Part shown: in pieces, positions 43,651-52,295 of the stretch
How the letters are laid out: the number at the start of each line of letters is the position of its first letter
How positions within the stretch are numbered: position 1 is the first letter of the stretch
DNA from: Pseudomonas sp. ICMP 561
Lineage (GTDB): Bacteria > Pseudomonadota > Gammaproteobacteria > Pseudomonadales > Pseudomonadaceae
Length of the DNA: 64,000 bases
Direction: 5' to 3'
Assembly (NCBI RefSeq): GCF_002699985.1
Contig: NZ_LKBT01000013.1
Span: forward strand, 13,447 to 77,446
Made by a program: the position numbers and the translations under genes
Notes under the pieces: model-generated
What the model saw: the letters and a program-made list of their open reading frames with translations, nothing else
Told to the model about the DNA's origin: nothing
The model's database searches: none

Positions 43651-45491
43651 GCGTAGGCCCCCACGATCATGTTTTCCAGTTCTTGTTGATTTTGCCGCAG
43701 CTCGCCGCTGTCCAGATGGCAGAGCACCTGACTGCCACCAGTGATCTCGCGGCGACCCGGCGCGGTGCGGTTGCACAGGCCTTCGACGCGTTGCGGGCAG
43801 CGGTTCAAAAAGGTACACAGTTCCCGTGTGTTGGTCGGCGCGCTGATGGTTGGCAGCGTACCGCAAGTGGCGGTGCCGCAGGTTTCCAGCCAACCCTGAC
43901 GCAATTCGGGAACCGAATGCACAAGCAGGTCGGTGTAGGGATGAAACGGTGTCTGGCTGAAGGATTCGCGGCTGCCTTCTTCGACCTTGTGACCGCTGTA
44001 CATCACCACGATGTCGTCGCACAAGGCCCGGACGGTGGAGATGTCATGGCTGATGAACAGGTAGGAGACACCCAGTTCCCGGCGCAAGTCGCCCAGCAAT
44101 TCGAGAATCGCTGCGCCGACCACAGTGTCCAGTGCTGACGTCACTTCATCGCAGAGGATCAGGTCTGGTTTGGCGGCCAGTGCGCGAGCCAGATTGACGC
44201 GCTGCTTTTGGCCACCAGACAGTTCGCCGGGGCGTCGTTCAGCCATGTCCCGGGGCAGGCGCACCAGATCGAGCAATTCATCGATACGCTCGCGCAAGGC
44301 AGCCCCTTTGAGATTGAAGTACATCTTCAATGGGCGGCCGAGAATAGTGCTGATGCTGTGCATTGGATTCAGCGCGGTGTCGGCATTCTGGAAGACCATT
44401 TGAATGCGCCGGAACTGATCGTCCGTACGACCGGCCAGATCGCCTGACAGCGGCTCGCCATCAAATCTCAAGCTGCCCCGCGCAGGATCGAGTAACCCGG
44501 CTACGACCCGGGCGAGGGTGGACTTGCCGGAGCCTGACTCGCCAATCACGCCAATCGCCTGGCCCCGATTGATGGTCAGATCAATGTCTTCCAGCACGCG
44601 AATCATCGGCCTTCCCTGCAGGTCTTTATTGCCATAACCGGCAGACATCCCCGTGATGGTCAGCAACGGCCTGTCTTGTGCAACCTCACTGGCCGGGCGC
44701 AATGTTGCATCCGGTCTGGCGGCGGCCAGCAGGCTGCGAGTGTAAGGATGCTCCGGGCCTTTGAGCAGCGCCGCGGTGTTGCTTTGCTCGACGATCTGGC
44801 CACCCTTGAGTACCACAATCTGATCGGCCATTTGCGCCACTACGGCCAGGTCGTGAGAGACGTAGACCGCCGTCGCCCCGCGCTCACGCACCACACGCTT
44901 GAAAGCGCGCAACACATCGATCTGAGTGGTGACGTCCAGTGCGGTCGTGGGTTCGTCAAGGATCACCAGCAACGGATCGCTGATCAGTGCCATGGCCGCC
45001 ATGACCCGCTGCAACTGGCCGCCGGAGACCTGGTGCGGGAAGCGCTGACCAATCTGTTCCGGATTGGGTAGCGAGAGGTCGCGAAACAGTTCGATGGCTT
45101 TGGCTTCCAGCGCTGCGCGCTTGCCCAGCCCGTGAATCAACGCGCCTTCGATCACTTGGTCTATCAGTCTTTTTGCCGGGTTGAAGGCCGCTGCTGCGCT
45201 TTGTGCAATGTACGAAACCCGATTGCCGCGCAGCCCTTGCAGGATGCTTTCGGGCAAGTCGAGCATGTTGTGCTCCGCGATCTGCACCGTACCGCTGGCC
45301 AGACGACAGCCGCGTCGGGCGTAACCCAGCAAGGCCAGGGCAATCGTGGTTTTGCCAGAGCCGGACTCACCGATCAGCGCCAGCACTTCACCTTTTTCCA
45401 GGGCGAAGCTCACGCCTTTGACGATCTCAATGTCGCCCCTGTCTGCGCTGGCGACGACTCGCAGGTCCTGGACCTTGATCAATTGGCTCAT
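43647..45491 (-). CDS. Dipeptide/oligopeptide-type ABC transporter, double ATPase (DppD-DppF fusion)
   Basis: A 614-residue protein with two complete ATPase domains. Domain 1 (about 1-265): GESGSGKTT, LSGG-like VSGGQLQR, LDEPTTALD. Domain 2 (about 275-540): GESGSGKST, LSGGQKQR, CDEVTSALD. Each is followed by an oligopeptide-transporter C-terminal segment; the last contains four Cys (CGTATCG, CTFLNRCP) as in DppD/DppF iron-sulfur-like tails. It sits one base after the second permease gene and overlaps the 2Fe-2S subunit gene. It energises uptake of the substrate that the adjacent dehydrogenase oxidises (inference). Confidence 0.92.
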   Translation of the reverse strand: MSQLIKVQDLRVVASADRGDIEIVKGVSFALEKGEVLALIGESGSGKTTIALALLGYARRGCRLASGTVQIAEHNMLDLPESILQGLRGNRVSYIAQSAAAAFNPAKRLIDQVIEGALIHGLGKRAALEAKAIELFRDLSLPNPEQIGQRFPHQVSGGQLQRVMAAMALISDPLLVILDEPTTALDVTTQIDVLRAFKRVVRERGATAVYVSHDLAVVAQMADQIVVLKGGQIVEQSNTAALLKGPEHPYTRSLLAAARPDATLRPASEVAQDRPLLTITGMSAGYGNKDLQGRPMIRVLEDIDLTINRGQAIGVIGESGSGKSTLARVVAGLLDPARGSLRFDGEPLSGDLAGRTDDQFRRIQMVFQNADTALNPMHSISTILGRPLKMYFNLKGAALRERIDELLDLVRLPRDMAERRPGELSGGQKQRVNLARALAAKPDLILCDEVTSALDTVVGAAILELLGDLRRELGVSYLFISHDISTVRALCDDIVVMYSGHKVEEGSRESFSQTPFHPYTDLLVHSVPELRQGWLETCGTATCGTLPTISAPTNTRELCTFLNRCPQRVEGLCNRTAPGRREITGGSQVLCHLDSGELRQNQQELENMIVGAYA

Positions 45492-45492
45492 A

Positions 45493-46368
45493 TCAATGCC
45501 CCCCGGAACGTCGGCTGCGCCGTGACGAGAGCCTGTCGATGAACAGATTCACTCCGATCGTCAGGGTGCCGATGGCCAGCGCCGGAATCACGATGGCGGG
45601 TGCGCCTTGATTCAAACCGCCGATATTTTCCCGAACCAGCGAACCCAGGTCGGCGTCGGGCGGTTGCACGCCAAGGCCGAGAAAGCTCATGCCGCTGAGC
45701 AGCAGCACGATGAAGCCAAAGCGCAGGCCCAGATCGGTCAGGACCGGATTGAGCATGTTGGGCAGGATTTCCACACAGGCGATGTACAAGCGGCGCTCGC
45801 CGCGGGTGCGCGCGACTTGCACGTACTCCAGCGCTTCGATGTTGACTGCCAGACTACGGGCGATCCGGAATGCGCCGGGAGCAAAGCTCAGCACTGCGGT
45901 AGTGATCAGCAGCGTGACCGATGAGCCAAACGCGGAGACCATGATCAGCGCCAGCATCTTGCTGGGGATCGAGATAAAAGCGTCCATCAGGCGGCTGATC
46001 ACTTCATCCAGCCATTTCGGTACGACCACGGCAAGCAGCGCCAGGCTGGTGCCCAGACCGCTCGCCAGCACAGCGGAAATCAGCGCCAGACCGACAGTGA
46101 AGCGCGATCCGGCCAGCACCCGGCTGAGCATGTCGCGGCCCAGATAATCGGTGCCGAAGGGGTACATGCCGCTCATGCTGTCGAAGACGTTGTTGGACAC
46201 CACTTCACCGACCGGGTGAGGGGCGAGCCATGGCCCGAACAGCGCCACCAATAACCAGAAGATGCACACGAATGCACCCGCCAGACCCAGCCATGATGTG
46301 CTGTGCGCGACCTTGCCCAATGACAGGTCAGCACCGGGTGGCGTCGATTTTACAATGAGGTTATTCAT
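45493..46368 (-). CDS. Peptide-type ABC permease, DppC-like
   Basis: A 291-residue inner-membrane permease. The N-terminal helix (about 25-50) is followed by the core with a typical PFGTDYLGRDMLSRVLAGSR segment, which is a DppC hallmark, and the EAA loop region. The ATG at 46368 overlaps the DppB-like stop by four bases (ATGA); the open frame further upstream is the other permease in another frame. Confidence 0.92.
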   Translation of the reverse strand: MNNLIVKSTPPGADLSLGKVAHSTSWLGLAGAFVCIFWLLVALFGPWLAPHPVGEVVSNNVFDSMSGMYPFGTDYLGRDMLSRVLAGSRFTVGLALISAVLASGLGTSLALLAVVVPKWLDEVISRLMDAFISIPSKMLALIMVSAFGSSVTLLITTAVLSFAPGAFRIARSLAVNIEALEYVQVARTRGERRLYIACVEILPNMLNPVLTDLGLRFGFIVLLLSGMSFLGLGVQPPDADLGSLVRENIGGLNQGAPAIVIPALAIGTLTIGVNLFIDRLSSRRSRRSGGH

Positions 46369-47321
46369 TGGGTTCTCAGCCTCGGGTTGGAGAGAATGGC
46401 GCACAGGTCGGCAATCAGCACCAGGCCCAGATACGCTGAGCAGAACAACATGGTGCAGGCTTGAACCAGGGCCATGTCCCGGTTGGTCACGGCGTCGACC
46501 ATCAAGCTGGCGACACCCGGGTAGTTGAAGATGGTCTCGACGATCACCACGCCGCCCAGCAGGTACGACAGGCTCAATGCGATGGCGTTGGCAATCGGAC
46601 CGATGGCATTGGGTAACGCGTGGCGCAACACGATGCGTACAGGGCTGACGCCTTTCAGGCGGGCCATTTCCACGTAGGGGCTGTCCAGTTGATCAATGAC
46701 GGCCGCCCGGGTCATGCGCGCCATTTGCGCAACAATCACGCAGCACAGGGTCATCACCGGCAGTGCATAAGTGCGGATGAATTCCAGAGGGGAGTGGGTA
46801 TCGCTGGCATAGGACAACGCCGACAACCATCCCAGATTAACCGCGAAAATCAGCACCGCGAGGGTCGCCACCAGAAACTCCGGTACCGCGACCAGCGCCA
46901 GCGTGATGAAACTCAATGCGCTGTCCAGTCGGCCGCCACGGCCCATGGCCGAACCGATGCCCAGCACCAATGCCACCGGGACTGAAACCAGCGCGGTGGC
47001 CCCGGCCAGCATCAAAGTGTTGGGGAAGCGGCTGCCAACCAGTTCGGCAACCGGCATGGCGTTGGACGCCGACTCGCCAAAATTGCCACTGAGCAGGTTC
47101 ATCAACCAGCTCAGATAGCGCACCACACCCGGTTGATCCAGGCCCATTTTTATCCGCAATGCCGCGACCTGTTCAGGCGTCGCGAATTGCCCGAGGGCAG
47201 CTTGAGCCGCGTCGCCGGGCAGCACCGCCGTAATGGCGAAGACCACCATGGAAACGATCAGCAGGGTCAGGATCGCAGCGCCGAAGCGCTTGCCGATCAA
47301 CCAGAGTGTGTTGCTATTCAT
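46365..47321 (-). CDS. Peptide-type ABC permease, DppB-like
   Basis: A 318-residue inner-membrane permease with six or so helices. LPGDAAQAALGQFATPEQVA near residue 35-55 and the region ending LPNAIGPIANAIALSLSYLL are characteristic of the DppB family. It lies 34 bases downstream of the binding-protein gene and overlaps the second permease by four bases. Confidence 0.92.
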   Translation of the reverse strand: MNSNTLWLIGKRFGAAILTLLIVSMVVFAITAVLPGDAAQAALGQFATPEQVAALRIKMGLDQPGVVRYLSWLMNLLSGNFGESASNAMPVAELVGSRFPNTLMLAGATALVSVPVALVLGIGSAMGRGGRLDSALSFITLALVAVPEFLVATLAVLIFAVNLGWLSALSYASDTHSPLEFIRTYALPVMTLCCVIVAQMARMTRAAVIDQLDSPYVEMARLKGVSPVRIVLRHALPNAIGPIANAIALSLSYLLGGVVIVETIFNYPGVASLMVDAVTNRDMALVQACTMLFCSAYLGLVLIADLCAILSNPRLRTQ

Positions 47322-47355
47322 GGCATTGCTCCGGCAAAGGGGAAACTACCCGCAA

Positions 47356-48993
47356 TCAAGCATCCAGCCAGATCTGCTCGCTGAACATGTAGCCCATGAA
47401 GCCGCCGAGCGGGTTGCTGCCATAGCCTTTGATACGCTTGTCGACGCCGTCGATGTTGCTGATGAAGACGGGGATGCCGATTCCGCAGTGGTCATGAACC
47501 AGCGTCTGCATGTCGCCATACATCTTGGCGCGCTTGGCTTCGTCGGTTTCACCGCGTGCCAGCATCAGCAACTGGTCGAACTGCTCGTTCTTCCAGGCCG
47601 ATTCGTTCCAGGGCGCAGTTGACTGGAAGAACTGAGAGAAAATCACGTCGGCGTTCGGCCGTGGGTTGATGTTGCCGAAACTCAGCGGGTGCTTCATCCA
47701 GTGGTTGGACCAGTAGCCGTCACTGGGCAGACGGTTGACGTTGAGCGTCAGGCCGGCTTCTTTGGCGGACTGTTGCAGCAGCACTGCAATGTCCACTGAA
47801 CCGGTAGCCGCAGGCGATGCCGCCACGGCCATGGTGATTTTTTCCATACCGGCCTTTTTCAGGTGGAAGCGGGCTTTTTCCGGGTCGTACACACGCTGCG
47901 GCAAATCAGCGTTGAAGTAGCGCGACCCTGGAGAAATCGGCGTGTCATTACCGACGCGGGCGTAGCCCCGGAACACCGCCGATTTGACCTGTTCGCGATC
48001 CAGCAGGTACTTCATGGCCAGGGTGAAGTCCGGGTTCTGCCCCGGCATCTGGTCCTGACGGATGATCAAGTCTGTGTAGTTGCCCGAGGGGGCATCGAAC
48101 ACGCTGTGCTTGGCGCTGGCGGTAATGCGCGCGGTGGAGCGCGGGTTGACCTCGTTGATCAGGTGCACATCGCCGGACAGCAGCGCGTTGACCCGTGAAG
48201 GCTCGTCGCCAATCGCGATGAATTCGATTTCGTCCAGATATGGCAGGCCCGGCTTCCAGTAGTTCGGGTTGCGCACGCTGATCGAGCGCACGCCCGGTTT
48301 GAACTCCTTGACCTTGAACGGTCCGGTGCCGATGCCCTGATTGAAGTCGGTGGTGCCTTCCGGAACGATCAACAAGTGCGATACCGCCAGAATCGACGGC
48401 AGCTCGGCGTTGGCGGCGCTGAGGCGGATTTGTACTTCGTTCGGACCGCTGGCTTTGACTTCACTGACCTGAGCCATCAACGGCATGACCTTTGAACCGG
48501 TCAGCGGGTCTTTATGGCGGTTCAGCGAGAAGACCACGTCGGCAGGTGTCAGCGGTTTGCCGTTGTGAAACGTAACGTCCTTGCGCAGTGTCACGGTCCA
48601 CAGGGTGGCGTCGTCGCTTTCGATGCGCTCGGCCAGCTCCATCTGCGGCACCAGATGGGAGTCGAAGCGGGTCAGGCCGTTATAGAACATGAAGTGCCGA
48701 ACATAGTCGGTGGACAGTGCGCCTTTGGCGGGGTCGAGGGTGTCGGCGGTAGAACTGGACATGCCTGCTACACGAATACGCCCACCGGGTTTGCCTTTGC
48801 CAGGCGCTGCCGCTTCGTCGGCGAAGACTTTGCCCGCGGTACCGAACAGACTCGTCGCACCGCTGGCGACGACGCCAGCAACGCCCAGCATACGTAATGC
48901 ATCACGACGTGAAAGACCGCGATTGAGCCCTTCGAATACGCGCAGGCTGTCCTGGCCTGAGATCAATGGGGAATCGTCTTTGTTGTCAGCCAT
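47356..48993 (-). CDS. Family 5 substrate-binding protein with Tat-type signal
   Basis: A 545-residue extracytoplasmic solute-binding protein of the peptide/nickel/opine group. Unusually the N-terminus has a long n-region and a twin-arginine motif (LSRRDALRMLG, near residue 28-38) followed by a short hydrophobic stretch ending FADEAA, so it should be exported folded through Tat rather than Sec. The body has the family segment VTLRKDVTFHNGKPLTPADV. Its position first in the transporter gene order shows it is the ligand-binding component for the two permeases and double ATPase downstream. The ligand is not determinable from sequence. Confidence 0.9.
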   Translation of the reverse strand: MADNKDDSPLISGQDSLRVFEGLNRGLSRRDALRMLGVAGVVASGATSLFGTAGKVFADEAAAPGKGKPGGRIRVAGMSSSTADTLDPAKGALSTDYVRHFMFYNGLTRFDSHLVPQMELAERIESDDATLWTVTLRKDVTFHNGKPLTPADVVFSLNRHKDPLTGSKVMPLMAQVSEVKASGPNEVQIRLSAANAELPSILAVSHLLIVPEGTTDFNQGIGTGPFKVKEFKPGVRSISVRNPNYWKPGLPYLDEIEFIAIGDEPSRVNALLSGDVHLINEVNPRSTARITASAKHSVFDAPSGNYTDLIIRQDQMPGQNPDFTLAMKYLLDREQVKSAVFRGYARVGNDTPISPGSRYFNADLPQRVYDPEKARFHLKKAGMEKITMAVAASPAATGSVDIAVLLQQSAKEAGLTLNVNRLPSDGYWSNHWMKHPLSFGNINPRPNADVIFSQFFQSTAPWNESAWKNEQFDQLLMLARGETDEAKRAKMYGDMQTLVHDHCGIGIPVFISNIDGVDKRIKGYGSNPLGGFMGYMFSEQIWLDA

Positions 48994-49087
48994 ATCAGTT
49001 CTACCTGTCGATTAAGGGAATGCATGAGTTGCTCACGGTTGACCGGAGCGTCCTTGAAACGCACACAACGACGGTTAAGCAAAAAAT

Positions 49088-50362
49088 CTAATGCCGGGCA
49101 TCCTGAAATCGATACCACGCGCCCACCAGCGGCAGGAACCACGGGGTGCCGAAATGTCCTGGAACGGCTGGCCAGTCAAGCTCACGCCACGGGTTGGCTT
49201 GCGGATTGCCATCCATGACGTCGGCCATGACCTGGCCCATGTGGACGGACATCTGTACGCCGTGGCCGCTGTAGCCCATGGAGTAAAAAACGCCCTCATG
49301 TTCACCCGCACGCGGCAAGCGGTCGGAGGTCATGTCCACCAGACCGCCCCAGCAGTAATCCACTTTGGCGCTGGCCAGTTGCGGGAACATTTGCACCATG
49401 GCGGCACGCAATACCTTGCCGCTCTTGGCGTCAGAGGTTGCATTGGACATGGCAAAACGCGCCCGGCCACCAAACAGCAAACGGTTATCCGGCGTCAGGC
49501 GGAAGTAATTGCCGATCATGCGGCTGGTGACGTAGGCGCGCTGTTGTGGGAGTAGTTGATTGATCAAAGCTTGAGGCAGCACCTCGGTCACAATCACAAA
49601 GCTGCCCACCGGCACGATGCGCCGTCGATACCAGCCTGGACCGCCATGCTGGCAAGCACCGGTTGCCAGCATGATCTGTTTGGCCTGAATAGAGCCCTTG
49701 GCCGTGTTGAGCAGATAGCCTGAAGCGTTGGCTTTCCAGCTTTTTACTGCGGCGTTCTGGAAAACCTGTGCGCCGTGACGCACGGCAGCATCGGCCAGCC
49801 CGACACCAAAGCGCCCGACATGCATCTGCACGCCGTTGCGCTGTAACAAGCCGCCGTGGAATTCAGCCGAGTCCACTTCGGCGCGGGTTTCTTGCGCGGA
49901 CAGAAGCTCGACGTCCGCGTCCACTTCCCGACGGATCAGCTCGCAGGTGCGGGCCATGCCGTCGAAGTGCATCGGTTTGGCGGCCAGTTTCAGCTTGCCG
50001 TTACGGGTCATGTCACACGCAATCTGCTCCTGCTCGACCACCGCGACGACACTCTTTACAGCGCTTTCGTAAGCCAGGTAATACGCGCGGGCCTGGTCGG
50101 CGCCCAGACTGGCGGTCAGCGCTGAATAATCCTGAGCCACGCCGGTATTGCACTGGCCACCGTTACGCCCGGACGCTTCGCCGATCACCCGGTCAGCTTC
50201 CAGGACTGCCACGCTTGCGCCTTTCATCGCCAGGGCGCGGGCCGCCGAAAGACCGGTAAAGCCGCCCCCGACAATGGCGACATCCACCTGGCCCTCTACC
50301 GCGCCGGTCTGCGCCCCGGCGAATGCCGGTGCGGTATCAAGCCAGTAGGATTCACTTCGCAT
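49088..50362 (-). CDS. FAD-dependent amine oxidoreductase (PuuB/DAO-like)
   Basis: A 424-residue flavoprotein. It starts MRSESYWLDTA and has the FAD motif VAIVGGGFTGLSAARALAMKG, then ASGRNGGQCNTG, the pattern of gamma-glutamylputrescine oxidase and sarcosine oxidase relatives. A C-terminal GVFYSMGYSGHGVQMS segment contacts FAD. The ATG at 50362 has AAGGA about eight bases upstream. It lies 94 bases upstream of the binding-protein gene and 49 bases after the HAD hydrolase, so is likely co-transcribed. It should oxidise a secondary amine or amino acid, giving an aldehyde that the aldehyde dehydrogenase at 52296-53768 could take further. Confidence 0.87.
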   Translation of the reverse strand: MRSESYWLDTAPAFAGAQTGAVEGQVDVAIVGGGFTGLSAARALAMKGASVAVLEADRVIGEASGRNGGQCNTGVAQDYSALTASLGADQARAYYLAYESAVKSVVAVVEQEQIACDMTRNGKLKLAAKPMHFDGMARTCELIRREVDADVELLSAQETRAEVDSAEFHGGLLQRNGVQMHVGRFGVGLADAAVRHGAQVFQNAAVKSWKANASGYLLNTAKGSIQAKQIMLATGACQHGGPGWYRRRIVPVGSFVIVTEVLPQALINQLLPQQRAYVTSRMIGNYFRLTPDNRLLFGGRARFAMSNATSDAKSGKVLRAAMVQMFPQLASAKVDYCWGGLVDMTSDRLPRAGEHEGVFYSMGYSGHGVQMSVHMGQVMADVMDGNPQANPWRELDWPAVPGHFGTPWFLPLVGAWYRFQDARH

Positions 50363-50411
50363 GGTGCTGGTCCTTACCTGTGGCGTTGCCGGAAACCGTG
50401 GGCGATGCGGA

Positions 50412-51080
50412 TTACAGGCCGACCAGCGCAGGCAAGCCGCCGATGTCCTTGAGGGTGTGATAGCCGTAGGACTCGTTGGCAGGCACGTCATGGCCTCGGG
50501 CAACGAATGCGCGGTTCTTGATCTTCATGTCATGCGCCGGGAACAGGTCGTAACGGAAGCTGGACGAAACGTGCAGCACGTCCTGCGGGCCGCAGCCGAG
50601 GTTGTCGAGCATGAACTCGAACGCACGAAGGCGAGGCTTGTAGGCCTGAGCCTGTTCAGCGGTGAAGACCTTGTGGAACGGCGCGCCGAGCATGTTCACG
50701 TTGGACATGATCTGGCTGTCGCTGGCGTTGGAGAAAATCACCAGAGGGATCTTGTCGGCAATTTTTGCCAGACCTGCCGGAACGTCGGCGTGAGGACCCC
50801 AGGTTGGAACCGCGTCGTAGTAAAGCTGGCCTTCCTGGCGGTATTCGATACCCCAACGTTTACAGGTACGCTCCAGCGCAGTCTTGATGATTTCGTCGTA
50901 AGGCACCCAGTCGCCCATGACTTGATCCAGGCGATAGGCGGAGAAATCCTTGACGAACTCTTCCATGCGTTCAGCGGGGACACGGTCCGCGAAGATTTCG
51001 CGGGTCATGGCGCCCATGTGGAAGTTGGTCAACGTACCGTAGCAATCGAACGTAATGAATTTGGGGCGAAGAAAGCTCAT
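50412..51080 (-). CDS. HAD-type hydrolase, 2-haloacid dehalogenase type II-like
   Basis: A 222-residue HAD protein. Motif I FITFDCYGTLTN (Asp nucleophile near residue 11) is the type II dehalogenase form; motif II is VIFSNASD, and the C-terminal motif region is VSSSFRYDLFPAHDM. It could be a true L-2-haloacid dehalogenase or a phosphatase. Position in an amine-degradation locus favours an unknown hydrolytic role. First of the minus-strand genes below the REP transposase. Confidence 0.82.
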   Translation of the reverse strand: MSFLRPKFITFDCYGTLTNFHMGAMTREIFADRVPAERMEEFVKDFSAYRLDQVMGDWVPYDEIIKTALERTCKRWGIEYRQEGQLYYDAVPTWGPHADVPAGLAKIADKIPLVIFSNASDSQIMSNVNMLGAPFHKVFTAEQAQAYKPRLRAFEFMLDNLGCGPQDVLHVSSSFRYDLFPAHDMKIKNRAFVARGHDVPANESYGYHTLKDIGGLPALVGL

Positions 51081-51370
51081 TGAGTGCGGTCCTGAAGTTC
51101 GTTAAGTCTGGGCGAGGCATCTCTGTGCTTCGGATTCAAAGCGCGTGATGCAACGCTGCACCACACCTTCATTACAACACCGTGAAATCAGCAGATGACG
51201 TTAAAAGCGTCGGCTGCTTGATAGAAAACGCCGTTTTAGGGGTTGCCCTCAGCACACTTTGCGGAGCGCTCCAGCCTTGGGCGAGCCTCGTGTTTATGTG
51301 CCTTTATGAGCACTTATGGTGCTGAAGCCGAACAGATGCTGTGCCAGCGCAGCACAAACTGCGTCAAGCC

Positions 51371-51413
51371 AATAAAAAACGGGAGCAGCCAGAAAGCTGC
51401 TCCCGTTGTTTTG
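51371..51413 (-). terminator. Rho-independent terminator, strong on the minus strand
   Basis: Stem ACGGGAGCAGC/GCTGCTCCCGT with a six-base loop. Read on the minus strand it is followed by TTTTTTATT; on the plus strand by TGTTTTG. It would stop transcripts coming from the REP transposase gene. Confidence 0.85.
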
Positions 51414-51434
51414 TAGACCGCCCTTGCTCGCGAG

Positions 51435-51538
51435 GCGGTGTGTCAGGAGAAAAGCCTCGCGAACAAGTTCGCTCCTACCATTGCAGCGCGGTGTTCCAGG
51501 TTTGCCGCTTTCCAGGTAGGAGGCAACTTGTTGGCGAG
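51435..51538. repeat. Left copy of direct repeat flanking the REP transposase
   Basis: About 104 bases with GCGGTGTGTCAGGAGAAAAG, TCGCGAACAAGTTCGCTCCT, GCCGCTTTCCAGGTAGGAGG and CAACTTGTTGGCGAG in order. It is nearly identical in order and sequence to 52123-52228, in the same orientation. Each copy contains REP-like arms (GAACAAGTTCGCTCCTAC and its partner GTAGGAGGCAACTTGTTGGC). Confidence 0.85.
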
Positions 51539-51562
51539 AGGGGATGAGGCGGTGGTTCGAAT

Positions 51563-52021
51563 CTACAACCAGACCGCATCCCAAAGCGGATAATCTCCTA
51601 CACGCTTCACCAAGCCTGCCCGCACGGGATTGGCGACGATGTAGCGTGCGTGTTTGCGTAGATTTTCCTCACGGCGAAGCGCGTGATCGTAAAAGCCCTG
51701 ATGCCAGATCTGGCCTTCACTCCCGCTGACTTTATTGAGGGCGATAGCGCTTCGGGCTTTGACCTGTTTCAACAAAAGGCTCAGAGATGTCTTCTTGAGT
51801 TGAAACAGCCAGTGGAGATGATCGGGCATCACAACCCAGGCTAAAGATTCAGCCAGGCCTTGCTGTTCGGCCCGGCGAAGCTCCTGAACGACGAGCCTTC
51901 CTAGTCTCCAGTCGGCGAAGAAAGGGCGGCGTTGATGTGTGGTAACAGTGACGATATAGAACCGGCCAATTTCGGAGTAGCGACCTTTACGAAGTCGGTG
52001 TGCATTTGCGCTAAGAGCCAA
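51563..52021 (-). CDS. REP-associated tyrosine transposase (RAYT)
   Basis: A 152-residue single-domain transposase of the Y1/HUH type. The His-x-His metal site lies in MPDHLHWLFQL (about 65-75), and the likely catalytic Tyr in HARYIVANPVRAGLV near residue 127. Such proteins bind and move REP hairpins. It starts with TTG at 52021, preceded by AGGAG nine bases upstream; ATG starts further in would cut the fold. The gene is flanked on both sides by REP-containing direct repeats (51435-51538 and 52123-52228). The protein looks intact. Confidence 0.9.
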   Translation of the reverse strand: MALSANAHRLRKGRYSEIGRFYIVTVTTHQRRPFFADWRLGRLVVQELRRAEQQGLAESLAWVVMPDHLHWLFQLKKTSLSLLLKQVKARSAIALNKVSGSEGQIWHQGFYDHALRREENLRKHARYIVANPVRAGLVKRVGDYPLWDAVWL

Positions 52022-52122
52022 TCCGTGGCGCTCCTTGGAAATAGTAGAAACGCGAATTTAGCGGTCGATTGGCTAAATCGCTCGCCTATTACGTACCGGA
52101 GTATTTCGACCTGCCGCTGCAG

Positions 52123-52228
52123 CGCGGTGTGTCAGGGGAAAAGTCTCGCGAACAAGTTCGCTCCTACCATTGCGACGCGGTGTTTCAGGCTTGCCGCTTT
52201 CCAGGTAGGAGGCAACTTGTTGGCGAGG
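52123..52228. repeat. Right copy of direct repeat flanking the REP transposase
   Basis: About 106 bases matching 51435-51538 with a few substitutions. A further partial copy (GGTATGTCAGGAGAAGCGTC then TCGCGAACAAGTTCGCTCC) follows at 52229-52290, up to the end of the aldehyde dehydrogenase gene. Confidence 0.85.
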
Positions 52229-52295
52229 CGGTATGTCAGGAGAAGCGTCTCGCGAACAAGTTCGCTCCTACCGTTGCAGCGCGGTGTTTCTGCCG

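Larger units (their letters stand above)
51081..51562. other. Intergenic region between the HAD gene and the REP transposase
   Basis: About 480 bases. It contains the promoter side of the HAD operon (not identified), a strong bidirectional hairpin terminator (51371-51413) and the left copy of the long direct repeat (51435-51538). I see no gene. Confidence 0.6.

Noticed and set aside
51296..51380. Remnant gene before the terminator at 51371-51413
   Set aside because: The plus-strand frame is short and without homology I can recognise; the terminator is better explained as serving the transposase on the minus strand.
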